64,000 nucleotides of DNA from an uncultured Marvinbryantia sp. (GCA_937915375.1 CALDMO010000023.1:23708-87707); one strand, 5' to 3'; shown: positions 33,682-43,144, counted from the stretch's first letter. Notes: generated by a model from the letters alone, not told the origin. A program made the numbers and translations.

Positions 33682-34770
33682 ATGGTTCAGAAAAAAGACG
33701 GTATGAATTATGCACCGAAGGGAAAACCGGCTCCGGTGGTGAAAGAGGGAGAATTTGTGATCGCGGCGATCGCACTGGATCACGGCCATATCTATGGCAT
33801 GTGTAACGGGCTGATTGAAGCGGGCGCATCCTTAAAGTGGGTATATGATCCGGATCCGAAAAAAGTAGAGGCATTTTTGAAGACATATCCGCAGGTAAAG
33901 GCAGCGAGCAGCGAGGAAGAAATTTTGGCAGACCCGGAAGTAAAACTGGTGTGCGGCGCAGCAGTAACGAACCAGCGGTGTGCGCTTGGATTGCGCGTTA
34001 TGGAAGCGGGCAAGGACTACTTTACGGATAAGGCGCCCCTGACTTCACTGGAACAGCTGGCGGCAGCGAAAGAAATGGTACAGAAGACCGGCAGAAAATA
34101 TATGGTTTACTACAGTGAACGTATTCACGTAGAATCTGCCGTATTTGCGGGACAGCTGATCGAGCAGGGCGCGATCGGTACGCCGATCCATATTGACGGT
34201 TTTGGACCGCATCGTATTGGAGATCCGAAAGGCAGACCGGATTGGTTTTATGAAAAAGAAAAATACGGCGGGATTCTCTGCGATATCGGCAGCCATCAGA
34301 TTGAACAGTTTTTATTTTACTGTAATGTAAAGGACGCGGAAGTAAAATACAGTGAAGTCGGCAATTACGGACATCCGGAATATCCGGAACTGGAAGATTT
34401 TGGCGATGCTATGCTTGTGGGAGATAACGGCACCACGCAGCATTTCCGCGTGGACTGGTTCACACCGGACGGATTGTCCACCTGGGGAGACGGACGTACC
34501 TTTATTCTTGGCACAGAAGGCTATATTGAGCTTCGTAAATATGTTAATGTGGGAACAAACGATGGAACCGAAAATCATGTGTTCCTGGTAAACAAAGACG
34601 GAGAACAGCATTTTCAGGTGAGCGGTAAAGTGGGTTATCCATTCTTTGGAGAATTGATTTTGGACTGCATTAATCGTACAGAAAATGCAATGACGCAGGA
34701 ACATGCGTTTAAAGCGGCAGAACTGTGTGTGCGCGCTGAATTACAGGCAGAGATGAGGAAAACAAAATGA
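33682..34770 (+). CDS. Gfo/Idh/MocA oxidoreductase, divergent nucleotide site
   Basis: This 362-residue protein has the two-domain Gfo/Idh/MocA layout: Rossmann domain to about residue 125, then the alpha/beta domain with GILCDIGSHQIEQFLF. Its nucleotide loop (IALDHGHIYGMCNGL) lacks the canonical GxGxxG, and the EKP motif is replaced by DKAPLT. It may still bind NAD(P), but in a modified site. GGAGGAAC sits before ATG 33682. It overlaps the next oxidoreductase gene by four bases (ATGA), so the two are likely made together and may act on the same sugar. The substrate is unknown. Confidence 0.85.
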   Translation: MVQKKDGMNYAPKGKPAPVVKEGEFVIAAIALDHGHIYGMCNGLIEAGASLKWVYDPDPKKVEAFLKTYPQVKAASSEEEILADPEVKLVCGAAVTNQRCALGLRVMEAGKDYFTDKAPLTSLEQLAAAKEMVQKTGRKYMVYYSERIHVESAVFAGQLIEQGAIGTPIHIDGFGPHRIGDPKGRPDWFYEKEKYGGILCDIGSHQIEQFLFYCNVKDAEVKYSEVGNYGHPEYPELEDFGDAMLVGDNGTTQHFRVDWFTPDGLSTWGDGRTFILGTEGYIELRKYVNVGTNDGTENHVFLVNKDGEQHFQVSGKVGYPFFGELILDCINRTENAMTQEHAFKAAELCVRAELQAEMRKTK

Positions 34771-35930
34771 TTCATGTAGCAGTTGTGGGAACCGGAAATA
34801 TATCACATGCACATATTAAGGGACTTTTAACGTTCCCGGAGCGCTGTCGGATCGTGGCGCTTTGCGATATCTATCCGGAAAAAGCAGAGAAAGTAAAAGT
34901 GCAGTACCAACTGGATTGTCTGGTATTTGACGATCATGAAAAAATGCTGCGGGAAATGCCGGAGATTGATTTGGTTCATGTGTGTACGCCGCCGTATACA
35001 CATAAGGAAATCGCTGTGCACAGTATGCAGGCTGGTCATCATGTATTGGTGGAAAAGCCAATGGCAACCTGTCTGACAGAATGTGATGAAATGCTGGCAG
35101 TCGCGACAGAAAAACAGATAACGTTGGGCTGTATTGCGCAGAACCGTTTCCGCAATTCTATTTATAAGCTGAAAAAAGTAGCGGAAAGCGGGCTTGCAGG
35201 AAAAATCTGTGCCGCGCATGTGGATTCACTGTGGTGGCGCGGCCATTGTTATTATGATCTGTGGTGGCGCGGTCTGTGGGAAAAAGAAGGCGGCGGTCCG
35301 ACGCTCAATCATGCGGTTCATCATATTGATATGCTGAACTGGATAGAAGGAAGGATGCCGCAGGAAGTAGTAGCGCTTCTTTCTAATGTGATGCATGATA
35401 ATTCTGAAGTAGAAGATATTTCCTTTGCGGCGCTTCGATATGAGGACGGCAGTGTGGCGGAGATTACCAGTTCCGTGATCCATCACGGGGAAGAACAGGG
35501 AATTACGCTTCAGTGTGCGGATGCGAAAATTTCAGCTCCGTGGGACGTAAAAGCGGAAATCAGCCAGAGCAACGGATTTCCGTATGAAGACGGAAATATA
35601 GAGTGCAAACAGCAGATTGAGGCATATTATCAGTCGTTACCGGATCTTGTCTGGGAAGGTCATACCGGAGAGATAGACGATGTGTTGACGGCATTGGAAA
35701 ATAACAGGCAGCCGTTGATTACCGGTGAAGATGGCAGACGTACAGTAGAATTGATTACGGCAATCTATAAGGGCGGATGTACAAAACAGACGGTGCAGAT
35801 GCCAATCAGTAAAGAAGATCCTTTCTATACATTTGAGGGAATTTTGGAGCACGCAGTTCGGTTCTACAAAAAGACCTCGGCGGTAGAAAATTTTGAGGAG
35901 CAGTCGATTACACTGGGTAATTATTCATAA
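34767..35930 (+). CDS. Gfo/Idh/MocA oxidoreductase
   Basis: The 387-residue protein has a canonical NAD(P) loop VVGTGNISHAHIKG, the EKP motif HHVLVEKPMA near residue 97, and GGGPTLNHAVHHIDMLNW with the usual catalytic His. Family members oxidise or reduce hydroxyls of sugars, inositols or glycosides, often at C3 or C2. It is coupled to the preceding divergent member by ATGA overlap. A distinctive WWRGHCYYDLWWRG segment may line the substrate pocket. Its place in a glucuronide locus suggests a uronic acid or glucuronide substrate; that is inference. Confidence 0.88.
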   Translation: MIHVAVVGTGNISHAHIKGLLTFPERCRIVALCDIYPEKAEKVKVQYQLDCLVFDDHEKMLREMPEIDLVHVCTPPYTHKEIAVHSMQAGHHVLVEKPMATCLTECDEMLAVATEKQITLGCIAQNRFRNSIYKLKKVAESGLAGKICAAHVDSLWWRGHCYYDLWWRGLWEKEGGGPTLNHAVHHIDMLNWIEGRMPQEVVALLSNVMHDNSEVEDISFAALRYEDGSVAEITSSVIHHGEEQGITLQCADAKISAPWDVKAEISQSNGFPYEDGNIECKQQIEAYYQSLPDLVWEGHTGEIDDVLTALENNRQPLITGEDGRRTVELITAIYKGGCTKQTVQMPISKEDPFYTFEGILEHAVRFYKKTSAVENFEEQSITLGNYS

Positions 35931-35969
35931 AAGAGAAATACCGGAAAGAATGCGGGAGGAAGATTTGAC

Positions 35970-37181
35970 ATGGAGATAGTACGGGCAGGCGTTATAGGAA
36001 TTGGAAATATGGGAAGCGCACATGCGCTGAAGATTTTTCAGAAACAGGTGGAGGGCATGCAGCTTACGGCGGTGTGTGATGTTCGGAAGGAACGGCTTGC
36101 CTGGGCGGCGGAAGCTTTTCAGGAAAGAGTACATATATTTACAGATTATCGTGAACTCCTAAATTCCGGGTTGGTGGATGCGGTGATTATTGCCACGCCG
36201 CATCTTCTGCATCCGGTAATCGCGCAGGCGGCAATGGAGAAAAAGCTGCACGTACTTACAGAAAAACCGGCGGGTGTGGAAACAGCTGAGGTGCGTAAAA
36301 TGAATGAGGCGGCGCAAAAGAGCGGTGTAGTGTTCGGAATTATGTATAATCAGCGGACAAACCCGTTGTATCGGGCACTGAAAGAAGATATCGCGTCTGG
36401 AAAACTTGGGGAGATTAAGCGGTTTGTGTGGATAATTAATAACTGGTATCGGACGCAGGCTTATTATGATTCCGGTACCTGGCGCGCTACCTGGAATGGA
36501 GAAGGCGGCGGCGCTCTTTTGAATCAATGTCCGCATCAACTGGACCTCTGGCAGTGGATTACAGGGATGCCGGTGAAAGTTCGGGCAGTTTGCAGGGAAG
36601 GGCAGTATCATCAGATTCAGGTAGAAGATGATGCGATGATTTATGTGGAATATGCAAATGGAGCCAACGGGTGCTTTATTACTTCTACAGGAGAATATCC
36701 GGGAACGAATCGTCTGGAGATCAGCGGTACACGCGGAAAAGCAGTAATCGAGGATGGGAAACTGAAGCGCTATCTGTTAGAATGTGATGAACGGGAAATC
36801 TGTTTTCAAAGTGAAAAGGCGATGCCGACAGAGGAAGTTGTGTATTCTGAACTTGTTCAGACAGAGCCGGAATCCGGACATCTTGGGATTTTGCAGAATT
36901 TTACAGATGCGATTTTAAAAGGAACACCGCTTTTAGCTCCGGGACTGGAAGGCATCAACGGTCTTTTAATCAGTAATGCAGCGTATTTGTCGTCCTGGAC
37001 GGATGAGTGGGTGACGATTCCGTTTGACGAGCAGAAATTTTCCGATCTTCTTGCGAAGAAACGCAGTCAGGAAACGGAACAGCAAAGGAAAAAGAAGCAG
37101 CAGGAGACCGTGGAAAAAGAAAAAAATCAAGTTAATACGAACGAGGGCGGTTATGAGCCGCGCTGGTCGGTCAGATGGTAG
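35970..37181 (+). CDS. Gfo/Idh/MocA oxidoreductase, paralogue A
   Basis: The 403-residue protein has NAD loop VIGIGNMGSAHA, LTEKPAGV, and GGGALLNQCPHQLDLWQW with the catalytic His. It is a close paralogue of the next gene: shared blocks include NWYRTQAYYDSGTWRATW and YPGTNRLEISG. The last 40 residues are a highly charged Lys/Glu/Gln tail ending in aromatic residues and absent from most family members. GGGAGGA precedes ATG 35970. The likely product chemistry is NAD-dependent redox of a sugar derivative. Confidence 0.88.
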   Translation: MEIVRAGVIGIGNMGSAHALKIFQKQVEGMQLTAVCDVRKERLAWAAEAFQERVHIFTDYRELLNSGLVDAVIIATPHLLHPVIAQAAMEKKLHVLTEKPAGVETAEVRKMNEAAQKSGVVFGIMYNQRTNPLYRALKEDIASGKLGEIKRFVWIINNWYRTQAYYDSGTWRATWNGEGGGALLNQCPHQLDLWQWITGMPVKVRAVCREGQYHQIQVEDDAMIYVEYANGANGCFITSTGEYPGTNRLEISGTRGKAVIEDGKLKRYLLECDEREICFQSEKAMPTEEVVYSELVQTEPESGHLGILQNFTDAILKGTPLLAPGLEGINGLLISNAAYLSSWTDEWVTIPFDEQKFSDLLAKKRSQETEQQRKKKQQETVEKEKNQVNTNEGGYEPRWSVRW

Positions 37182-37196
37182 AAGGAGAGGGGTTGT

Positions 37197-38360
37197 ATGG
37201 ATCAGGTCAGAATCGGAGTGATAGGAGTTGGAAATATGGGAAGCGGTCATGCCAAAAGAATCGTGGCAGGAAATGTACCGCATATGCGTCTGACGGCGGT
37301 GGCGGATATTCGAGAAGAGCGCAGAACATGGGCGAAGGAAAATTTGCCGGAAACGGTGCGGATTTTCGATAGCGCAGAAAAACTGATGGACTCCGGCGAA
37401 GTGGATGCAATTTTGATCGCAACGCCGCATTATCTGCATCCAACCCTTGTGATAGAGGGATTACGAAGAAATCTTCATGTGCTGAGTGAAAAACCGGCCG
37501 GCGTATATACAAAGCAGGTGCGTGAGATGAATGAAGAAGCAGATAAACATGAGGCTGTGTTTGCCCTGATGTTTAATCAGCGGACGAATCCTGTTTATCG
37601 GAAAATAAAGGAACTGACAGACAGTAAAGTATATGGAAATATAAAGCGTGTGAATTGGATTATCACGGATTGGTATCGGACGCAGGTTTATTATGATTCC
37701 GGTTCCTGGCGCGCAACTTGGGATGGCGAAGGCGGCGGTGTGCTGTTGAATCAATGTCCGCATCAGCTGGATCTGCTGCAGTGGATTTGTGGGCTGCCAA
37801 CAAAGGTACAGGCGTTTTGTCATGAAGGAAAGTGGCACAATATTGAGGTAGAGGATGATGTGACGGCTTATCTGGAGTTTGAAAATGGAGCAACGGGTGT
37901 GTTTGTTACGTCTACAGGTGATGCTCCTGGAACCAATCGTCTGGAGATTGATCTGGAACGGGCGAAAATCGTTGCGGAGAATGGAAAACTGCAGGTATAT
38001 GAGCTTGAGGTAAATGAAAGAGAGCATTGCTTTGCTGCGAAGGAAGGCTTTCAGATGCCGGAAGGAAAATGGGTAGAACTGGATGTTTCCGGGGATAATC
38101 CGCAGCATGACGGTGTACTTGCAGCGTTTGCGGACGCAATTCTGTATGGAAAACCATTGGTCGCAGATGGAAGAGAGGGAATCAGAGGCTTGATGCTTTC
38201 AAATGCAATGCATTTGTCAAGTTGGACGAAACAGCCGGTTGAACTTCCAGTGGATGAAGAACTGTTTTTGAAAGAATTAAATGAGAGAAGAAAACGTTCC
38301 GTGAAAAAAGAAAATGTATCCGAAGTGACCTTTGATACAGAGGGAACATACGGAAACTGA
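37197..38360 (+). CDS. Gfo/Idh/MocA oxidoreductase, paralogue B
   Basis: The 387-residue protein has NAD loop VIGVGNMGSGHA, LSEKPAGV and GGGVLLNQCPHQLDLLQW. It aligns with paralogue A over nearly its full length without large gaps, so the pair arose by tandem duplication. GAAGGAGAGGGG lies upstream of ATG 37197. It ends the run of four oxidoreductases; a terminator follows before the beta-glucuronidase. Confidence 0.88.
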   Translation: MDQVRIGVIGVGNMGSGHAKRIVAGNVPHMRLTAVADIREERRTWAKENLPETVRIFDSAEKLMDSGEVDAILIATPHYLHPTLVIEGLRRNLHVLSEKPAGVYTKQVREMNEEADKHEAVFALMFNQRTNPVYRKIKELTDSKVYGNIKRVNWIITDWYRTQVYYDSGSWRATWDGEGGGVLLNQCPHQLDLLQWICGLPTKVQAFCHEGKWHNIEVEDDVTAYLEFENGATGVFVTSTGDAPGTNRLEIDLERAKIVAENGKLQVYELEVNEREHCFAAKEGFQMPEGKWVELDVSGDNPQHDGVLAAFADAILYGKPLVADGREGIRGLMLSNAMHLSSWTKQPVELPVDEELFLKELNERRKRSVKKENVSEVTFDTEGTYGN

Positions 38361-38369
38361 GCGTTAAGA

Positions 38370-38415
38370 AAAAGTCCTAACGGCGTAAGAAAAATTTGCG
38401 CCGGCAGGACTTTTG
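38370..38415 (+). terminator. Terminator after the oxidoreductase run
   Basis: AAAAGTCCT-CGGCG (from 38370) pairs with CGCCG-AGGACTTTT (ending 38414). It separates the beta-glucuronidase gene as its own unit, which has a TATAAT-like -10 at 38469-38474 but no clear -35. Confidence 0.85.
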
Positions 38416-38539
38416 TGTTTAGGAAAAAGGAAACAGAGGTATTTTATATATCGTTTTGTTAATAATACTATAATGCAGTAAGTTTTTGGATGTGTAAACC
38501 AATATACCATATAAAATGTATCATACAGGAGGGAACAGT

Positions 38540-40351
38540 ATGCTTTATCCAATTTTAACACCATCCCGTTTTGTCAGTGATTTGAGCGGCGTATGGGATT
38601 TTAAACTGGATGACGGAACAGGTTTTGAAAAAGAATGGTTTCGCGCGCCGCTTATGGAACCGCTGACAATGCCGGTTCCGGCTTCGTATAATGACATCAA
38701 AGAGGGGATAGATTTTCGGGATCATTACGGATGGGTTTTCTATCAGAGAATGCTTTCCGTGCCGCCGGCTCTCTTGACACAACGCGTGATGCTGCGCTGC
38801 GACGCGGTTTCTCACGAGGCAAAGGTGTATTTAAACGGCGAGTTAATATGTGAGCATAAGGGTGGTTTTCTTCCGTTTGAGGTGGAAATTACAGACAGGA
38901 TCAAAACAGGCGAAGACAATCTGCTGACTATCGCTGTCAGCAACGTTATTGATTATACTACGCTTCCGGTTGGAGGAAAGGCCGATATGCTGGGCGGGCA
39001 GATGGGAATGGGTATGGGAATGCCGTCTGATAAGCCGAAAAATCATCCAAACTTTGACTTTTTCAATTACTGTGGAATCAACCGACCGGTGCGGATCTAC
39101 ACGACGCCAAAAAGCTATATCAAAGATATCACGTTGGTTTCCGAGATAAGTGGAAAGGATGCCCGAATCAGATACGCTGTGGATGCGGTGGGAGACGGGA
39201 AATGCAGAGTGGAAGTGTTTGACAGAAACGGAACGAAGGTGGCCGAGGCGGACGGATGCGAGGGGATGCTTTCTGTGAAAGAGGTAACGTTATGGCAGCC
39301 GCTGAAACCATATTTGTACGATGTCAGAGTGACTTTTGGTGAGGATGTTTATACCGAGCGTTATGGTGTAAGAACTGTGCGAGTAGAAGGCGGAAAGTTT
39401 CTGATTAATGAAAAGCCGTTCTATTTTAAAGGGTATGGCAAACATGAGGATACGTTTCCGGCGGGCAGAGGGCTGAACTTGCCAATGAATGTGAAAGACA
39501 TTTCTCTGATGAAGTGGCAGGGGGCAAACAGTTTTCGTACCAGCCACTATCCGTATAGTGAAGAGATGATGCGGCTGTGCGATGAAGAAGGGATTGTTGT
39601 GATCGATGAAACGACGGCAGTCGGAGTAAATTTGAATTTTGGCGGCGGTGCGAATTTTAACGGTCAGAAGATCAGCACCTTCGATCGGGAGCGCGGCGTA
39701 CAGACGCAGGAGCATCACAAAGAGGTGATTCGTGATCTGATCGCCAGAGATAAAAACCATGCCTGCGTGGTAATGTGGAGTCTTGCGAACGAGCCGGACT
39801 CTGTGGGGGAGGATGCATATCATTATTTTAAGCCGCTTTATGAACTGGCAAGGGGACTCGATCCTCAGAAGCGTCCGTGCACGCTTGTAAGCGTACAGAT
39901 GCAGGATTATTCGAAAGATGTGACGGCCGAATTATCAGATGTGATCTGTCTGAACCGTTATTATGGCTGGTATTTCGGCGGACCGGATATTGCCAAAGCG
40001 GCAGCGCCGCTCAGAAAAGAACTGGAATACTGGACAAAAATCGGCAAGCCGGTTGTGTTTACTGAATACGGCGCAGATACAGTGATGGGTTTCCATGACA
40101 CCACACCGGTGATGTATACAGAAGAATATCAGCTGGAGTATTACAAGATGAATAACGGTGTCTTTGATGAATTTCCAATCGTGGTGGGTGAGCAGGTATG
40201 GAATTTCGCGGATTTCATGACCAGTCAGGGATTGCTGCGTGTACAGGGAAATAAGAAAGGACTTTTTACCAGAGACCGAAAGCCGAAACTGGCGGCGCAT
40301 TATTTTAAAGAGAGATGGAGTGATATTCCTGATTTTAGGTATAAAGAGTAG
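38540..40351 (+). CDS. uidA: GH2 beta-glucuronidase with the uronate-recognition NxK motif
   Basis: The 603-residue protein equals E. coli UidA in length. Sugar-binding, Ig-like and TIM-barrel domains follow in order. The acid/base is Glu418 (SLANEPDS) and the nucleophile Glu509 (VFTEYGADT). Asn571 and Lys573 in GNKKGLFTRDRKPK match the NxK pair that recognises the glucuronate carboxylate, so beta-glucuronidase is preferred over beta-galactosidase. The segment between VGVN and ARDKNH has almost the E. coli length, which makes it a Loop 1 type. GGAGGGA sets ATG 38540; no signal peptide. It would free glucuronate for UxaC-UxuB-UxuA. Confidence 0.94.
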   Translation: MLYPILTPSRFVSDLSGVWDFKLDDGTGFEKEWFRAPLMEPLTMPVPASYNDIKEGIDFRDHYGWVFYQRMLSVPPALLTQRVMLRCDAVSHEAKVYLNGELICEHKGGFLPFEVEITDRIKTGEDNLLTIAVSNVIDYTTLPVGGKADMLGGQMGMGMGMPSDKPKNHPNFDFFNYCGINRPVRIYTTPKSYIKDITLVSEISGKDARIRYAVDAVGDGKCRVEVFDRNGTKVAEADGCEGMLSVKEVTLWQPLKPYLYDVRVTFGEDVYTERYGVRTVRVEGGKFLINEKPFYFKGYGKHEDTFPAGRGLNLPMNVKDISLMKWQGANSFRTSHYPYSEEMMRLCDEEGIVVIDETTAVGVNLNFGGGANFNGQKISTFDRERGVQTQEHHKEVIRDLIARDKNHACVVMWSLANEPDSVGEDAYHYFKPLYELARGLDPQKRPCTLVSVQMQDYSKDVTAELSDVICLNRYYGWYFGGPDIAKAAAPLRKELEYWTKIGKPVVFTEYGADTVMGFHDTTPVMYTEEYQLEYYKMNNGVFDEFPIVVGEQVWNFADFMTSQGLLRVQGNKKGLFTRDRKPKLAAHYFKERWSDIPDFRYKE

Positions 40352-40366
40352 GATACCGAAAGAGCC

Positions 40367-42139
40367 TTAGCTCCTCCGATATCTGTTGAAGCAGGAATAG
40401 ATTTCCTGCTTACGCGGCATCGCATATCCGCAGGGGATGTGGTTTTCTTCAAGGAAGAAACCAGGTCCCTTTTTTTGTAGCTGCATATATAAATATTCTA
40501 CGATTTCAGAAAGTGTGCGTTTACCGTCAATTAAATGTTCGACGGCATATTTTAAGAGCTGGCCGAGCGCTGCGGTCTGTTCTGCATCCATCAGCTGTTC
40601 GATATAGCGAAGGTCGATATCCAGTTTTCCGAGGGAGAAACTGTCCTTGCTGTGAACCTTCATTTTCAGGCGTTCTTCAAAACTATCCGCATCGGAGGAA
40701 TGATTTTTGTTTCGTCCGTGACCGGAAATCACCTCTCCGGTGCGATAGTCTCTGCGTTTAGGAGCGCCGATGGAGGATTTTGTCATGACGCGGCGGCTCT
40801 GCGGCAGCAAAAATGCAGGCGGGAGAACATCGGAAAGAGGATATTCCCGGCAAAGCGCTTTTACATGCGCTGTGATGTCCACCGGTCGGTAGTTGTCCAT
40901 CTGAATGACGGTATCTGCGATATGGAAAAAGGCGCCGGAGCTTCCTGCAACCAAAATTGTAGAAATTCCTGCCTTTTCATAGAGATCACGGGCACGGGAG
41001 AGAAACGGTGTGATCGGTTCTTTTTCCTGACGGATGACTTTTTGCATAAAAGCGTCGCGTACCATAAAGTTTGTAGCCGAGGTGTCCTCGTCCAGTAAAA
41101 AGACGCGGCTTCCGGCTTCCATTCCTTCAATGATCCCGGCTGCCTGAGAGGTACTGCCGCTGGCATCTTCGGTGGAAAAGCAGTGCGTATCTTTCTGGTT
41201 TGGCAGATCGTTGATAAAGAGGGAGATATCTACATCTTTGATAAAACGTCCATCCTCAGAACGGAGTTTTAAAGCCGTTTCATCTGTGATGACATATTCG
41301 CGGCCATCTCCGGAAATATGATTATATACACCGGTTTCCAGCGCGGTCAGTAAGGTAGATTTTCCGTGATAGCCGCCGCCGACGATCAGGGTAATTCCCT
41401 CTGGGATACCCATGCCGGTAATCGGTCCATGATGCGGCAGCGCAATGGAGATGCGCAGGGAATCCGGGGAAGAAAAAGCAGTAGCCTGTTTCATCGGACG
41501 GGAGGAAATGCCGCTCTCTCGAGGGAGAATGGAACCATCCGCGACAAAGGCAACAAGACGGCGTTTTTTCAGTTCATCACGAAGGAAAGCCTGATCTTCT
41601 GCGAGGAAAATGGCAGCCTCCAGTGTTTTAGCGTTCTGATTGCGGTAAAAAAATGCTTTTTGCACACAGACGGGCAGAAATTCAAAGAGAATTTTCTCCA
41701 GTTCGTCTGCGTTGATCGTGCGTCCATTTGCCGGAAATCCAATGAAAAAACGAGCGGTGATATCGGTTTCCGTTACTTCACAGGCAGTGCGCGAAAATAC
41801 CTCCTGTCCGCAGCGGCTGGTTGAGATCAGGCCGCTTTTCCCGGAGCCTTTCGCGCGGAACGCATAGCGGTTGATCTGCTGTTCAAATTGTCTTGTCAGA
41901 TAATCTGCCAGTGTGGTGCGCGTGAGCGTGCTTTTCAGGCAGAAAGCAGGAAATCCGGCTGCCCGCCCGTTGATTTTAACGCTGACATGAGAAGGCGCAG
42001 CGAACGGATCGCCCTGTATGTGGTCGATAGAAAGTATATATTGTTCAAACTGATAAAAGCCTTTTAATGATTTATAGGCGGGGTAGCTTTTGCGGTGAAT
42101 GCTGCGGAGCAGCGTTTGTAATTGTGATGAAGTCTGCAT
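40367..42139 (-). CDS. Predicted ATPase of the ABC class (COG3044 type)
   Basis: The 590-residue soluble protein has an N-terminal region, a P-loop ATPase centred on GGGYHGKSTLLTALE near residue 260, and the Walker B-like VFLLDEDTSATNFM near residue 345. This arrangement matches the ABC-class predicted ATPase family, which has a single nucleotide-binding unit and no membrane part. The function of the family is unknown. A C-terminal basic linker (RSSDADSFEERLK region) precedes a helical tail. It runs with the downstream MBL gene upstream on the minus strand, 21 bases apart, so the two may be co-transcribed. Confidence 0.82.
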   Translation of the reverse strand: MQTSSQLQTLLRSIHRKSYPAYKSLKGFYQFEQYILSIDHIQGDPFAAPSHVSVKINGRAAGFPAFCLKSTLTRTTLADYLTRQFEQQINRYAFRAKGSGKSGLISTSRCGQEVFSRTACEVTETDITARFFIGFPANGRTINADELEKILFEFLPVCVQKAFFYRNQNAKTLEAAIFLAEDQAFLRDELKKRRLVAFVADGSILPRESGISSRPMKQATAFSSPDSLRISIALPHHGPITGMGIPEGITLIVGGGYHGKSTLLTALETGVYNHISGDGREYVITDETALKLRSEDGRFIKDVDISLFINDLPNQKDTHCFSTEDASGSTSQAAGIIEGMEAGSRVFLLDEDTSATNFMVRDAFMQKVIRQEKEPITPFLSRARDLYEKAGISTILVAGSSGAFFHIADTVIQMDNYRPVDITAHVKALCREYPLSDVLPPAFLLPQSRRVMTKSSIGAPKRRDYRTGEVISGHGRNKNHSSDADSFEERLKMKVHSKDSFSLGKLDIDLRYIEQLMDAEQTAALGQLLKYAVEHLIDGKRTLSEIVEYLYMQLQKKGPGFFLEENHIPCGYAMPRKQEIYSCFNRYRRS

Positions 42140-42160
42140 GAAGATTCTCCTTATGTGTAT

Positions 42161-43009
42161 TTATCGCCAGAACAGAAACGGTTCTCCGAGCTGCAGGAAG
42201 TGATATGGACGCAGTGGATAGCGATCTGCCATATATTGTGCAAAGATGAGCGGATTTTCTTCATTACCGATCATCATGTCATAGTGAACAGGGAAGACGG
42301 TATCGCAGGAGATTAAATCTGCAAAAAGAGCGGCTTCCTGCGGTGTCATATTTCCGATGATATCATTGCTCTCGCGCACCCAGTCTCGTCCGTTAATCGG
42401 CAGAAAAGCGGCGTGAATATTGCCATGGGCGGATATTTCGCGTACCAGACGGTCGGTTGCCAAGGTGTCTCCGGCATGGAAGAGATTCAGTTCCCCGCAG
42501 TGGAAGAGATAACCAAGCGCTTTTTCATTGCCGTTTTCGTCCGTTTTATAGTAGTCGTGAGCAGCGGCAATGGCTGTCACAGAAAGTCCGGGAAAAAGAA
42601 CACAGGTTTCATCTTGGCGCAAACCGGTGACACGTTCACAAAACGGCTCGATCAGAGCGGAAATTTCAGGCATTACGCCTTGCGGAACGTAGAACCTTGT
42701 TTCCGGATGGGAAGCGGCAATGCCGCGGATGGTCTCCGCATTCAAATGATCCAGATGATTGTGTGTGCAGAATACCGCGTCTGCCGGAAACGGCGCCTGC
42801 GGGTCGAACGGCGCGTCAAAATGCTTGCAGCTTTTTCCGCTTTCGTCGGAAATCGGTGTCAGTACCGGATCAACCAGCAGGATTTTTCCCTGATATTTCA
42901 AGAAAATGCCGCACTGTCCGATGTGCCAGATTGCCGCGCAGTTTTCCAGCGGATTTATTTCTAAAAGATCTCTGATCAGATCGTTGCCTTTTCGAAACCA
43001 GTCTCTCAT
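42161..43009 (-). CDS. UlaG-like metallo-beta-lactamase-fold hydrolase
   Basis: The 282-residue protein has the MBL metal motif CTHNHLDHL near residue 88, a second His in FHAGDTL and a later HYD segment (FPVHYDMMIGN). The layout resembles UlaG (L-ascorbate-6-phosphate lactonase), but no ascorbate genes are near, so a different lactone or phosphoester is possible. AAAGGAGG places the start at 43009; the open frame reaches 43060. It is first of a two-gene minus-strand unit with the ABC-class ATPase. Confidence 0.82.
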   Translation of the reverse strand: MRDWFRKGNDLIRDLLEINPLENCAAIWHIGQCGIFLKYQGKILLVDPVLTPISDESGKSCKHFDAPFDPQAPFPADAVFCTHNHLDHLNAETIRGIAASHPETRFYVPQGVMPEISALIEPFCERVTGLRQDETCVLFPGLSVTAIAAAHDYYKTDENGNEKALGYLFHCGELNLFHAGDTLATDRLVREISAHGNIHAAFLPINGRDWVRESNDIIGNMTPQEAALFADLISCDTVFPVHYDMMIGNEENPLIFAQYMADRYPLRPYHFLQLGEPFLFWR

Positions 43010-43144
43010 AGTGGTGCCTCCTTTGTGTGGGAAATAATCTTTTGTTTTATTGTAGTACAAGAAAATTTTTCGGTCAATCTGTCATTCAAATTTGTAGGAA
43101 ATCGTGCTACAATGTATATGGATGAAAAAGGAGACTTTATATAT

